27,693 nucleotides of DNA from Bacillota bacterium (GTDB lineage: Bacteria; Bacillota; Clostridia; Oscillospirales; Acutalibacteraceae): positions 1-27,693 of the forward strand of contig JAEXDU010000244.1 in assembly GCA_023401495.1 (NCBI GenBank). Direction: 5' to 3'. The notes beneath the pieces are model-generated. The model did not search any database. It saw nothing but the letters and a program-made list of their open reading frames with translations, and was not told the origin of the DNA. Position numbers and translations under genes: made by a program. Of this stretch, positions 1-6,659 are shown one piece after another (the stretch's first letter is position 1; each line of letters starts with the position of its first letter).

Positions 1-1034
1 CGATAATACGGCATCGCATACTCCGTAAACTGCTCCGGCGTCATGGCACGCAGATACTCCCCGTTGAGCCAGGTCAGCTTGTCGTAGTCAAAAATGGCAG
101 GCGACTTGCTGATTCCTTCGATCGAAAAACGCTCGATCAGCCCCTGCATGTCCATTTTTTCCTCGTTGTCTTTGGGGCACCAGCCCAAAAGGGCAATATA
201 GTTGATGATCGCCTCAGGCAGATAGCCTTCCCTGACCAGATCGGCAAAGCCGGTGGAGCCGTGGCGCTTCGAGAGCTTTGACGCGGTACCGTCGGCGTTT
301 CTGCCCTTGATCAGCGGCAGATGCACATACGTGGGAATCTGCCAGCCATAGGCCTCATACAGCAGATTGTACTTCGGTGTGGAAGACAGATATTCGCTGC
401 CGCGCACCACGTGGGTGATCTCCATCAGGTGATCGTCGATCACGTTGGCAAAGTTATAGGTGGGGAAACCGTCGGATTTCAGCAGAACCTGATCCTCAAG
501 CTCCTTATTCTCTACAGAGATATCGCCGTAAACGGCATCGTGAAACGTAGTGACTCCTTCGGCCGGCATCTTCTGGCGGATGACATAAGGTGTGCCTGCC
601 GCGAGCAGACGGTCAATTTCCTCCTGAGGGAGGTGCCGGCAGTGACGGTCGTACCCGCCAAACGTGTTTTCCTCATGCAGAGAAGCCAGGCGTTCCTTCG
701 TACAGAAACAGTAATACGCCTTTCCCTCCTGGACAAGCTGCTCGGCATACTTTTTATAGGTATCCATGCGCTCGCTCTGCACGTACGGACCGTAAGGTCC
801 GCCGATATCGGGGCCTTCGTCGTGCTGCAGACCAACCGTTTTCAGGGTGTCGTAAATCACCTCGACAGCGCCCTCCACCTGACGTTCCTGATCGGTATCT
901 TCAATTCTCAGGACGAAATCCCCACCCTGATTCTTCGCAATCAGGTATTCGTACAGCGCTGTGCGCAAATTGCCCACATGCATAAATCCGGTGGGACTGG
1001 GAGCAAATCTGGTTCTAATTTTTTTCTCTTGCAT
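1..1034 (-). CDS. gltX: Glutamyl-tRNA synthetase, C-terminus cut by window edge
   Basis: Class I aminoacyl-tRNA synthetase that charges tRNA-Glu (in many Clostridia possibly also tRNA-Gln before amidation). I translated from ATG at 1034, preceded by an AAGGGGTG ribosome binding site. The N-terminus reads RTRFAPSPTGFMHVGN, which holds the HIGH-type ATP signature (HVGN, residues 19-22). KLSKR (about residues 253-257) is the KMSKS-type loop. Other family blocks are RIEDTDQ, the catalytic-domain stretch VVRGSEYLSSTPK and LLGWCP. About 344 codons are present of a usual 470-490, so the anticodon-binding domain lies beyond position 1. An open frame on the opposite strand here is a shadow. Identification is secure; whether it is the only GluRS of the genome cannot be told. 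Confidence 0.97.
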   Translation of the reverse strand, partial: MQEKKIRTRFAPSPTGFMHVGNLRTALYEYLIAKNQGGDFVLRIEDTDQERQVEGAVEVIYDTLKTVGLQHDEGPDIGGPYGPYVQSERMDTYKKYAEQLVQEGKAYYCFCTKERLASLHEENTFGGYDRHCRHLPQEEIDRLLAAGTPYVIRQKMPAEGVTTFHDAVYGDISVENKELEDQVLLKSDGFPTYNFANVIDDHLMEITHVVRGSEYLSSTPKYNLLYEAYGWQIPTYVHLPLIKGRNADGTASKLSKRHGSTGFADLVREGYLPEAIINYIALLGWCPKDNEEKMDMQGLIERFSIEGISKSPAIFDYDKLTWLNGEYLRAMTPEQFTEYAMPYY

Positions 1035-1104
1035 AGTAACACCCCTTCAGGATTGAGTCGTTTCTTGCTTGAAACGTGTCTTTTCAAAAAATGACGTTGA
1101 CAGG

Positions 1105-1129
1105 TTTCCCCCGCCGAAGGCGGGGGAAA
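1105..1129 (-). terminator. Perfect 11-bp GC-rich hairpin between VanY-like gene and gltX
   Basis: TTTCCCCCGCC and its exact complement flank a 3-nt loop. It lies between the end of the VanY-like gene (1196) and the gltX start (1034), both on the minus strand. There is no clear U-run on either side, so it may be a terminator, an mRNA-stabilising hairpin or a dispersed dyad repeat. The core loosely resembles the central hairpin of the MITE-like element at 3233-3337. Confidence 0.4.
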
Positions 1130-1195
1130 TTGATACCTTCGTCTCTCAGAAGAAAACAGCCTCTTTCTGTTATTATATCAAAATTTGGAATTTAT

Positions 1196-1999
1196 TCAAT
1201 TATTTTCTTCGTTTTGTGCCAGGTAATTCACGTATTCCTCCAGGCACATGCCCAGTTCATTCATTTTTTGCGCATTCTCTTTGCCGACATAGCGGTAATG
1301 CCAGGGTTCAAACATGATTTTCGTGATGTCTTCTTTCTCTCTGGGGTAGCGAAGAATAAAGCCATATTCCGCCGCATGCTGCTTCATCCATTCATAGCCC
1401 TTTTCTTTCTCAAATTCCGGACGCACCCCGTTGACGTCGATCGCGAGACCGGTATTATGCTCGCTGTGCCCCGGTTGGGCCACGGCGATAGCGGCCTTTT
1501 CCTTGGCTTCTTCCGGACTCATTCCCTTTTGTTCATTTTGCTTGATTTCGCGTTCCAGCAGCTCTTTTTGCAGCTCCGGCGCGCGGTATGCGGAAGAAAT
1601 CCAGAGCGTTACGTCATCTTTTAAGGCGGCTGCGGCCATCTGTTTGTACGGTTCCACAAGACGCTCGTCCATTTCCATGTCATACGCCTTGACCAAATTG
1701 GGCTTATATTGATCCGGAAGACCATACTCCCAATTGACAAGAAGTAAATCACTGTCTTTTTCCCATACCTTTGCCAGCTCTGCGGCAGACACCGAAGACT
1801 CTGCCGGCGTTGATTCCAGAGCAGAAGATTCGATCACCTCGGAAGATGACGGCGCTTGTGAAACACTGGGCATAAAGGTTCTCACCCAGTGGATCATCGG
1901 TTCATTTTGCGCAATGAATAAAAATAAAATCGAAGATGCCAGAATCAAAAGGCAAAGCAGCAATAGCGCCGCTGTATTTTTCATTTTAGGGTGCTTCAT
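1196..1999 (-). CDS. VanY-type D-alanyl-D-alanine carboxypeptidase (peptidase M15B), membrane anchored
   Basis: Predicted zinc D,D-carboxypeptidase that trims the terminal D-Ala from peptidoglycan stem peptides outside the membrane. The 267-residue product has one N-terminal membrane segment (about 9-30), a Ser/Glu/Ala-rich linker (about 44-75) and a C-terminal M15 domain. Metal-binding motif SEHNTGLAIDV supplies H181 and D188; EPWHYRYVG supplies catalytic E231 and ligand H234. The start at 1999 has AAGGAG eight bases upstream. No van regulatory or ligase genes are nearby, so this looks like a housekeeping wall-remodelling enzyme rather than part of a glycopeptide-resistance cluster. Family assignment is firm; the exact substrate (D,D or L,D) is inferred. 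Confidence 0.9.
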   Translation of the reverse strand: MKHPKMKNTAALLLLCLLILASSILFLFIAQNEPMIHWVRTFMPSVSQAPSSSEVIESSALESTPAESSVSAAELAKVWEKDSDLLLVNWEYGLPDQYKPNLVKAYDMEMDERLVEPYKQMAAAALKDDVTLWISSAYRAPELQKELLEREIKQNEQKGMSPEEAKEKAAIAVAQPGHSEHNTGLAIDVNGVRPEFEKEKGYEWMKQHAAEYGFILRYPREKEDITKIMFEPWHYRYVGKENAQKMNELGMCLEEYVNYLAQNEENN

Positions 2000-2268
2000 T
2001 GATATTGCTCCTTATTTTCCATTGTTTCCCTTAGAATACCTCATTTTTCTAAAAATATGAGATATACAGTTCCATATACAGTGCGGCCAATCAAACCGGC
2101 AATTCCATCTTGCCTTGGCAAAGATCAAAATGCCTCGTTTTTTAAAAAAGTCGTATGGCTATAGTACCATTCTCATTCGATGGAAGCAATCTCAAAATTT
2201 ACACTTCATAATTCGTTTACTTTTTCTCATACTAAGGACAGCCTTTGAGTGAAAGGAGGCGAGTTCAG
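2000..2268. other. Divergent intergenic region
   Basis: AT-rich spacer between the VanY-like gene (minus) and the DUF1540 gene (plus), so it should hold two outward promoters. A short dyad around 2040-2063 (CTCAT...ATGAG arms) sits upstream of the VanY-like gene, with a possible -10 TATTCT on the minus strand. I see no convincing consensus promoter for the plus-strand gene and no RNA gene. Confidence 0.4.
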
Positions 2269-2445
2269 ATGATGAATTCCAATAACCGTCCCAATCCGTC
2301 GATCGGATGCAGCGTAGACCAGTGTCAGTATCACTGCGGAACACAGGATTTCTGTTCTCTGGAAAAGATTCAGGTTGGTACCCATGAAAAGAATCCTACC
2401 ATGGACCAGTGCACAGACTGCCAGTCCTTCCGCGTAAAGCAGTAA
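2269..2445 (+). CDS. Small cysteine-rich DUF1540 domain protein
   Basis: A 58-residue protein with six cysteines in the order CSVDQCQYHC...FCSLEKIQV...CTDCQSF, matching the DUF1540 pattern of small Cys-rich, probably metal-binding proteins common in spore-forming Firmicutes. Function is unknown. The start is set by AAGGAGG at 2253-2259, nine bases before ATG 2269; a second ATG follows directly at 2272 and either could be used. An in-frame start further upstream would place the ribosome binding site inside the gene. A strong hairpin follows at 2469-2504, suggesting a monocistronic unit. Confidence 0.85.
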   Translation: MMNSNNRPNPSIGCSVDQCQYHCGTQDFCSLEKIQVGTHEKNPTMDQCTDCQSFRVKQ

Positions 2446-2468
2446 TGAATGCTCTGCCAAGGCAGGCG

Positions 2469-2504
2469 TTTTCACTGCCGTGTTTCGGCACAGCGGTGAA
2501 AACG
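2469..2504 (+). terminator. Strong hairpin after DUF1540 gene
   Basis: Arms 2469-2483 and 2490-2504 pair over 15 bp (two G-U pairs) around a TTTCGG loop. It lies 24 bases after the DUF1540 stop. No U-run follows, so intrinsic termination is plausible but not proven. Confidence 0.45.
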
Positions 2505-2530
2505 TACATAATTCGCTTCGGTGCATAGGA

Positions 2531-2638
2531 TATAATAGCCTCACGGAGCCAGAGCAGGGCTTCGGGCAGGTGAGAGCAATTATCATCAGCTTTCTGATTT
2601 CGAATTTGGGATGAAATCCTGAAAGTCCATTTGATGAT
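2531..2638 (+). promoter_or_regulatory. -10 box plus structured leader (or small RNA) upstream of amidase_6 gene
   Basis: TATAAT at 2531-2536 is followed by CCTCACGG (2539-2546), a combination repeated twice on the minus strand near 6.5 kb. The predicted RNA then folds: CTCAC (2540-2544) pairs with GTGAG (2570-2574). Next comes a nested stem made of ATCATCA/TGATGAT (2582-2588/2632-2638), CTTTC/GAAAG (2590-2594/2621-2625) and GATTTC/GAAATC (2596-2601/2613-2618). The amidase_6 ATG is 42 bases further on. It does not match any riboswitch consensus I know. It may be a leader element or an independent sRNA. Confidence 0.45.
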
Positions 2639-2680
2639 TGATAACTCGTATCTTATCTAAAAGTAATGGAGGAAATTTCC

Positions 2681-3172
2681 ATGCTTCGCATCGTAGCCTA
2701 TAACCGGACCGCTGCTGTAGAGTATGCCCGCAAATGGGCGTTTCAGAGAAATCCGGCCTATTATAATTTTGAAAATCTGGGAGGCGACTGCACTAATTTT
2801 GCCTCGCAATGTCTTTACGCGGGCAGCGGTGTGATGAACTACACCCCCACGTACGGATGGTATTACAACAGCAGCAGCGACAGAAGCCCCTCCTGGACGG
2901 GGGTCGTTTATCTGTACCAGTTCTTAACGCAGAACAAAGGCCCGGGCCCTTTTGCCACAGAGACAGACGCCTCTGAAATGATGCCCGGGGATATTATTCA
3001 GCTGGGTGATCAAACCGGCAGATTCTATCATTCCCCTGTTGTTGTGGCGGTTGAGCCGGGCGAAATTTACGTGGCGGCCCATACCTTCGACGCATTCATG
3101 CGCCCTTTGAGCTCTTATGTATACGACCGCAGCCGTTTTCTTCACATTGAGGGCGTCAGAAAGTATCAATAA
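2681..3172 (+). CDS. Stand-alone putative amidase domain protein (amidase_6)
   Basis: A 163-residue protein consisting almost entirely of the amidase_6 (NlpC/P60-like cysteine hydrolase) domain. GGDCTNFASQCLYAG supplies the likely catalytic C37; DIIQLGD...YHSPVVV supplies H117; VAAHTFDA and the repeated Trp/Tyr residues are family features. The start at 2681 is fixed by GGAGG eight bases upstream; an ATG at 2666 overlaps that site and is rejected. No signal peptide or membrane segment is visible, unlike many secreted relatives, so it may act inside the cell or forespore, or leave by another route. The neighbouring DUF1540 gene fits a sporulation setting, but that is inference. Substrate unknown. 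Confidence 0.85.
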   Translation: MLRIVAYNRTAAVEYARKWAFQRNPAYYNFENLGGDCTNFASQCLYAGSGVMNYTPTYGWYYNSSSDRSPSWTGVVYLYQFLTQNKGPGPFATETDASEMMPGDIIQLGDQTGRFYHSPVVVAVEPGEIYVAAHTFDAFMRPLSSYVYDRSRFLHIEGVRKYQ

Positions 3173-3232
3173 TGCAATTTTTTCTAAAATTCCCTCTGCT
3201 TTCCTGAAATTTTTATGAAAATCAGTGCAGAA

Positions 3233-3337
3233 TATAGTTGATTACACTTTAAAACAGACTGATACAAAATACAGCGATTTCTTCCCCCACCGTAGGCGGA
3301 GAAGAAATCAATCCCTTTTTAAAGCGGAATGACTATA
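3233..3337. mobile_element. MITE-like element, copy B (about 105 bp)
   Basis: Both ends carry related inverted repeats: TATAGTTGATTACACTTTAAA at the left (3233 on) and the complement of TTTAAAGCGGAATGACTATA at the right. An inner hairpin GATTTCTTC/GAAGAAATC spans 3276-3309. It aligns along its whole length with 25963-26062 in this window. The ends carry TA, as expected for TA-duplicating IS630/Tc1-type movers. It encodes nothing and lies just upstream of a small gene at 3356. Confidence 0.6.
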
Positions 3338-3355
3338 AAAGTAGAGGTGAATTTT

Positions 3356-3532
3356 ATGGACAAAAAATATCCTGATTTATATGCTTTGATGAAGGATGAC
3401 CCGGCTGCCAAGCATTATTTCGATTCCCTGCCGGAACATGTGCGTTCGGCTATTGCCCAGCGCCCCGGCGGCGTCAATTCCTTTGAGAGCCTGTGCAGCT
3501 ATGCCGACAATCTGACGCAGGGGGATCGATAA
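3356..3532 (+). CDS. Small hypothetical protein (58 aa)
   Basis: Function unknown. The protein begins MDKKYPDLYALMKDDPAA and is acidic and soluble, with no signal peptide or membrane segment. The pattern YPDLY..M..DP.A..YF.SLP..V...I..R..GVNSFE.L..YADNL resembles short uncharacterised proteins I associate with Clostridia, but I cannot name a family. AGAGGTG lies six bases upstream of ATG 3356; an in-frame ATG at 3329 would start inside the MITE-like element and is rejected. It is followed two bases later by another tiny ORF, and both end at the terminator at 3693, which supports a two-gene transcript. Confidence 0.7.
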   Translation: MDKKYPDLYALMKDDPAAKHYFDSLPEHVRSAIAQRPGGVNSFESLCSYADNLTQGDR

Positions 3533-3534
3533 CG

Positions 3535-3690
3535 ATGATTCTGCCGCCCGATGTACCCTGGAGTCAGCCTTTTCTGGAAGAAGAAATCTGCGATGACCCG
3601 CTGAAACCGATCTCTCAGACTTCGGAAGAAACGCCGTTTCTTCCGTTTCCATTTAAAGACGATTTTTATCGTCCCGAACAAACTCTGTAA
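3535..3690 (+). CDS. Very small hypothetical protein (51 aa)
   Basis: Not recognised. The product starts MILPPDVPWSQPFLEEEI and is rich in Pro, Glu, Asp and Phe, with no membrane segment and no cysteines, suggesting a flexible or docking peptide. The ATG at 3535 follows the previous stop by two bases, with GGGGGAT about nine bases upstream, so translation is probably coupled. The stop lies two bases before the stem of a clear terminator. Context is the best evidence that it is real; composition alone would not be enough. Confidence 0.55.
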   Translation: MILPPDVPWSQPFLEEEICDDPLKPISQTSEETPFLPFPFKDDFYRPEQTL

Positions 3691-3692
3691 GG

Positions 3693-3727
3693 AAAAACAC
3701 TGTACCGAAGCGGTACAGTGTTTTTTT
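3693..3727. terminator. Bidirectional intrinsic terminator
   Basis: AAAAACACTGTACC (3693-3706) pairs perfectly with 3712-3725 around the loop GAAGC, with a T-run to 3727 on the plus strand and an A-run before the stem, which is a U-run for the minus strand. It closes the two tiny plus-strand genes and also guaB, which ends at 3736 on the minus strand. Confidence 0.93.
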
Positions 3728-3735
3728 GTCCGATT

Positions 3736-5244
3736 TTATTTTACGATATTGTTGCCCGTATCCTTCAGTACAACGTCGTGAGCGCCGCCCTCTACAATAG
3801 AGGTTGCGGAAACCAGAGTAATCTTGGCTTTTTTCTGCAGCTCAGAAATGGTCAGAGAACCGCAGTTGCACATAGTGGATCGGATTTTATTGAGGGTCAG
3901 GTTCACGTTGTCCTTCAGCGCGCCGGCATAGGGAACATAAGAATCGACGCCCTCTTCAAAAGAAAGCTTGCTGGCGCCGCCCAGATCGTAACGCTGCCAG
4001 TTTCTGGCGCGGCTTGAACCCTCGCCCCAGTACTCTTTCATATAGCTGCCGCCGATGGTCACCTTTCCGGTTGGGCTTTCGTCAAACCGGGCAAAATAAC
4101 GGCCCATCATCAGGAAATCCGCCCCCATCGCCAGCGCCAAGGTCATGTGATAATCGTAAACCAGGCCGCCGTCGGAGCAGATCGGCACATAAATGCCGGT
4201 TCTCTCAAAGTACTCGTCGCGGGCCTTGGCCACGTCGATCAACGCGGTAGCCTGGCCGCGGCCGATGCCCTTTTGCTCGCGGGTAATGCAGATGGAACCG
4301 CCGCCGATACCGACTTTCACAAAATCGGCTCCGCTTTCCACCAGATACAAAAAGCCCTCTCTGTCTACCACGTTGCCGGCGCCAACCTTTACCGTGTCGC
4401 CGTAATTCTCGCGAATCCAGCTGATGGTTTTCTTCTGCCATTCGGAGAAGCCCTCGGAGGAATCGATGCAAAGAACATCCGCGCCTGCCTCGACCAGCGC
4501 GGGAACGCGCTCCGCAAAATCGCGGGTATTGATTCCTGCGCCAACCACATAACGCTTGTGGTCATCCAGCAGCTCGAGTTTATTCTCTTTATGCGAGGCA
4601 TAGTCCTTACGGAATACCAGATAGGCCAGATGCTGATTCTCATCCACGATCGGCAGAGCGTTCAGCTTGTGATCCCAAATGATATTGTTTGTTTCTTTCA
4701 GGGTAACGCCCTTTTCGGCATATACCAGCTTGGAGAAAGGAGTCATGAATTCAGAAACCTTCGTGTCCGGGTCCATACGGCTGATGCGGTAGTCGCGGCT
4801 GGTGACAATCCCCAGCAGCTTGCCGGTCGCGGTTCCATCCTCGGTTACAGCCACGGTGGAGTGGCCTGTTTTCTCTTTCAGATCCAGAATGTCCTGAAGC
4901 GTCTGATCCGGCTTAATGTTGGAGTCGCTTACCACAAAACCGGCCTTATAGTTTTTGACACGCTGTATCATCGCGGCTTCTTCTTCAATGCTCTGAGAGC
5001 CGTAAATAAAAGAAATGCCGCCCTCTTTTGCCAAAGCGATCGCCATTTTATCATCCGAAACAGACTGCATGATCGCCGATACCATCGGAATGTTCATGGA
5101 AAGCGCAGGCTCTTCGTCCTTCTTAAATTTGACAACCGGTGTTTTTAGGCTGACATTGGATGGAATACATTCAGCAGAGGAATATCCCGGAATCAGCAGG
5201 TATTCGTTAAACGTGCGGGAAGGCTCTTCAAAATAATAAGCCAT
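3736..5244 (-). CDS. guaB: IMP dehydrogenase, Tritrichomonas foetus-like type
   Basis: Catalyses NAD-dependent oxidation of IMP to XMP, the committed step of guanine nucleotide synthesis, in the cytoplasm. The 502-residue protein is a TIM barrel with a CBS-pair insertion (about 100-220). Key residues are D261, catalytic C319 in GGGSICITREQKG, D358 in CSDGG and the flap pair R418-Y419 in NWQRYDLGG. These numbers equal those I recall for the T. foetus enzyme (about 503 aa), as do K310 and E431, which lie at the site linked to that enzyme's mycophenolic acid insensitivity. It lacks the GPGSICTTR wording common in Bacillus and E. coli GuaB. It is monocistronic: a near-consensus promoter lies upstream and a terminator follows. 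AAGGAG is 11 bases before the ATG. Confidence 0.95.
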   Translation of the reverse strand: MAYYFEEPSRTFNEYLLIPGYSSAECIPSNVSLKTPVVKFKKDEEPALSMNIPMVSAIMQSVSDDKMAIALAKEGGISFIYGSQSIEEEAAMIQRVKNYKAGFVVSDSNIKPDQTLQDILDLKEKTGHSTVAVTEDGTATGKLLGIVTSRDYRISRMDPDTKVSEFMTPFSKLVYAEKGVTLKETNNIIWDHKLNALPIVDENQHLAYLVFRKDYASHKENKLELLDDHKRYVVGAGINTRDFAERVPALVEAGADVLCIDSSEGFSEWQKKTISWIRENYGDTVKVGAGNVVDREGFLYLVESGADFVKVGIGGGSICITREQKGIGRGQATALIDVAKARDEYFERTGIYVPICSDGGLVYDYHMTLALAMGADFLMMGRYFARFDESPTGKVTIGGSYMKEYWGEGSSRARNWQRYDLGGASKLSFEEGVDSYVPYAGALKDNVNLTLNKIRSTMCNCGSLTISELQKKAKITLVSATSIVEGGAHDVVLKDTGNNIVK

Positions 5245-5307
5245 GGATTAATCGACTCCTTTTTCATCAAGACTTCTATTCTTGTTCATTTATTATAATT
5301 AGATAAT

Positions 5308-5336
5308 ATTATAGTCATATTTTCCACCAATGTAAA
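5308..5336 (-). promoter_or_regulatory. guaB promoter (TTTACA-17-TATAAT)
   Basis: On the minus strand TTTACA (5331-5336) and TATAAT (5308-5313) are separated by 17 bases, close to the vegetative sigma-A consensus. Start of transcription is expected near 5301, giving a leader of about 57 bases. I see no purine riboswitch or guanine-responsive hairpin in that leader. Confidence 0.85.
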
Positions 5337-5389
5337 CAGGCTTGTCCTACAAAATCCCCCGTATCCTCTGAAAAATCATGGACATTTTG

Positions 5390-5971
5390 TCAATGCGCGG
5401 AGGAGGTTCCTTTTTCGCGCAGATAAGTCGATTCCAAATCTGCCAAATGCAGCTTGACCGCGATCGGATATTTTTGATAAGCAAGGCTAATCGCGAAGTT
5501 CCCCGAGCGGGCGGAATCGTCAAAGCCACCCATATGCCAGCGGATCGCCACAGCCTCCGCGGGCTTCAGGCGAAGAAATCGCTCGATCAGAAAGACGGAC
5601 TTTTCTCCATGTCCATACGGAAAGCTGTCCTCTACCATATAAAACGGGCGCTTCTCCCATGCACCGGTTTCCTCATTCTTTACGTTCTTTGTAGAGGTTT
5701 TATAGTACTGTGCCTTGCAGACATCATGCAGTAGCCCGCAGATCGCGAAGCTCTCTTCGCTGTCTTTTCCTTCTTCAAAATGCTTTTCGCGCATCACACG
5801 GTATACATTGACACTGTGCTGCGCAAGCCCGCCTAGGCATGCACAATGGAATTTTGTGCTGGCCGGAGCAGTAAAAAAGTCGGTTGTGGAAAGCCACTCC
5901 AGAAACTCCCGGCTGCCGCTGCGGTGAATATTTGCAGTATAGATTTCTTCAAACTCTTCTTTAGCATTCAT
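5390..5971 (-). CDS. HD-domain phosphohydrolase family protein
   Basis: A 193-residue cytoplasmic protein of the HD superfamily, metal-dependent hydrolases of nucleotides or phosphodiesters. Visible residues: H52 in GGLAQHSVNVYRVM, the signature H82-D83 in ICGLLHDVCKAQYY, H121 and H146 (RWHMGG), and D178 near the end (LHLADLE). Proteins of this layout are often annotated as HD hydrolases similar to dGTPase or YfbR-like enzymes; the substrate cannot be read from the sequence. I start at ATG 5971 because GGGAGAG lies six bases upstream; an ATG five codons earlier (5986) overlaps that site. It sits downstream of about 0.7 kb of noncoding DNA and upstream of guaB but has its own spacing. Confidence 0.8.
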   Translation of the reverse strand: MNAKEEFEEIYTANIHRSGSREFLEWLSTTDFFTAPASTKFHCACLGGLAQHSVNVYRVMREKHFEEGKDSEESFAICGLLHDVCKAQYYKTSTKNVKNEETGAWEKRPFYMVEDSFPYGHGEKSVFLIERFLRLKPAEAVAIRWHMGGFDDSARSGNFAISLAYQKYPIAVKLHLADLESTYLREKGTSSAH

Positions 5972-6471
5972 TTTCTTCTCTCCCATTTTTCACACAATGA
6001 TGCGTTAGATCATACGATTCTTTTTCTGTGCAGTTCTTCCACAGCAGGCTTTTATTGACGTAGGTCTGCCCCTTTACCGGGGCGGGTACTCCTTCTGTTA
6101 TTTATATTGATATGGAAAGACGAATTCTTCTAAGAGTTCTCCCATGGTAATTCTGCTGGCGCAGCGCTTGCCCTCATCACCGGAGCAGGCACCTGCTTTC
6201 GCTGCGAGGCGGCATTAAGCAAAAGACACCTTTGGAATCCGTTTTGGGGACGGCCCCGGAACGCATTGCCGAAAGCCACTGAAAAGGCGCTCCATTAAAA
6301 GTGTCCACTCGCCTGATTCAGTACAAACAAAAAGCTTTCTATTCTCATCCGGCGGGGTTCCTTTCAAAGTGCGCTCATCGGTCGGCAAGGGCGCTGTCGG
6401 CAGTCGCGCTAATGTCGTTTGCGCTTGAAAACAGGAAGTTTATTTCATTTTGCTTCCCCGCGGCGTGCGTG

Positions 6472-6500
6472 CAGGCTCAGCCTGCCGTGAGGTTATTATA
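6472..6500 (-). promoter_or_regulatory. Repeated -10/CCTCACGG motif, copy 2
   Basis: On the minus strand TATAAT (6495-6500) is followed by AACCTCACGG and the hairpin CAGGC-TGA-GCCTG (6472-6484). A weak -35, TTGAGT, lies 18 bases upstream. It would drive transcription through the structured region toward the HD-domain gene. Confidence 0.45.
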
Positions 6501-6519
6501 TCATCCCGGTCAAAGCAGA

Positions 6520-6622
6520 CTCAAATAAAAAGAGTTCCTTGCCCTACTCGTCTATCTGGATGATTCAATGCTCTCTCAGGCGCCCGAAGCTTCGCTTCGG
6601 CCTGCGCCGTGAGGTTATTATA
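6520..6622 (-). ncRNA. Candidate small RNA (about 95 nt), copy 3 of the CCTCACGG motif
   Basis: TATAAT (6617-6622, minus strand) precedes AACCTCACGG. The RNA would form a hairpin at 6575-6613 (CTCA/TGAG, GGCGC/GCGCC) topped by CCGAAGC-GAA-GCTTCGG (6584-6600). A weak GAGT/ACTC stem followed by TTTTTATTT near 6525 could be its terminator. After the hairpin the sequence TGAGAG...AATCATC resembles copy 1 at 2571-2587. No -35 box is clear and no known RNA family is recognised. Confidence 0.3.
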
Positions 6623-6659
6623 GCATAAAACCTTTCCCCTTACCATGTTTTTCCCGCAA

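Noticed and set aside
321..1094. Plus-strand open frame of 257 codons.
   Set aside because: Antisense to gltX, whose conserved motifs are clear on the minus strand.
1196..1999. Vancomycin-resistance vanY.
   Set aside because: The enzyme family is the same, but there are no vanHAX, vanR or vanS neighbours; general wall D,D-carboxypeptidase is the safer reading.
3334..3339. TATAAA at the right end of MITE-like copy B as the promoter of the small gene at 3356.
   Set aside because: A start seven bases downstream would fall on the ribosome binding site at 3343, and there is no -35 box at the right distance.
4147..5148. Long plus-strand open frame of 333 codons.
   Set aside because: It lies entirely antisense to guaB, has no ribosome binding site, and its translation is a shadow of the real gene.
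6106..6153. Minus-strand mini-ORF MGELLEEFVFPYQYK.
   Set aside because: Protein-like wording but no ribosome binding site and only 15 codons; not enough to call a gene.
6365..6440. tmRNA-like tag on the minus strand: GCAAACGAC opens a short frame reading ANDISATADSALADR before TGA.
   Set aside because: No tRNA-like acceptor or T-arm (GGTTCGA...) is found on either side, and the tag does not end in the usual ALAA. The resemblance of the first codons is probably chance.
6301..6528. Plus-strand open frame of 75 codons in the noncoding region.
   Set aside because: No ribosome binding site, odd composition, and it runs across the repeated CCGTGAGG motif and hairpins; treated as noncoding.
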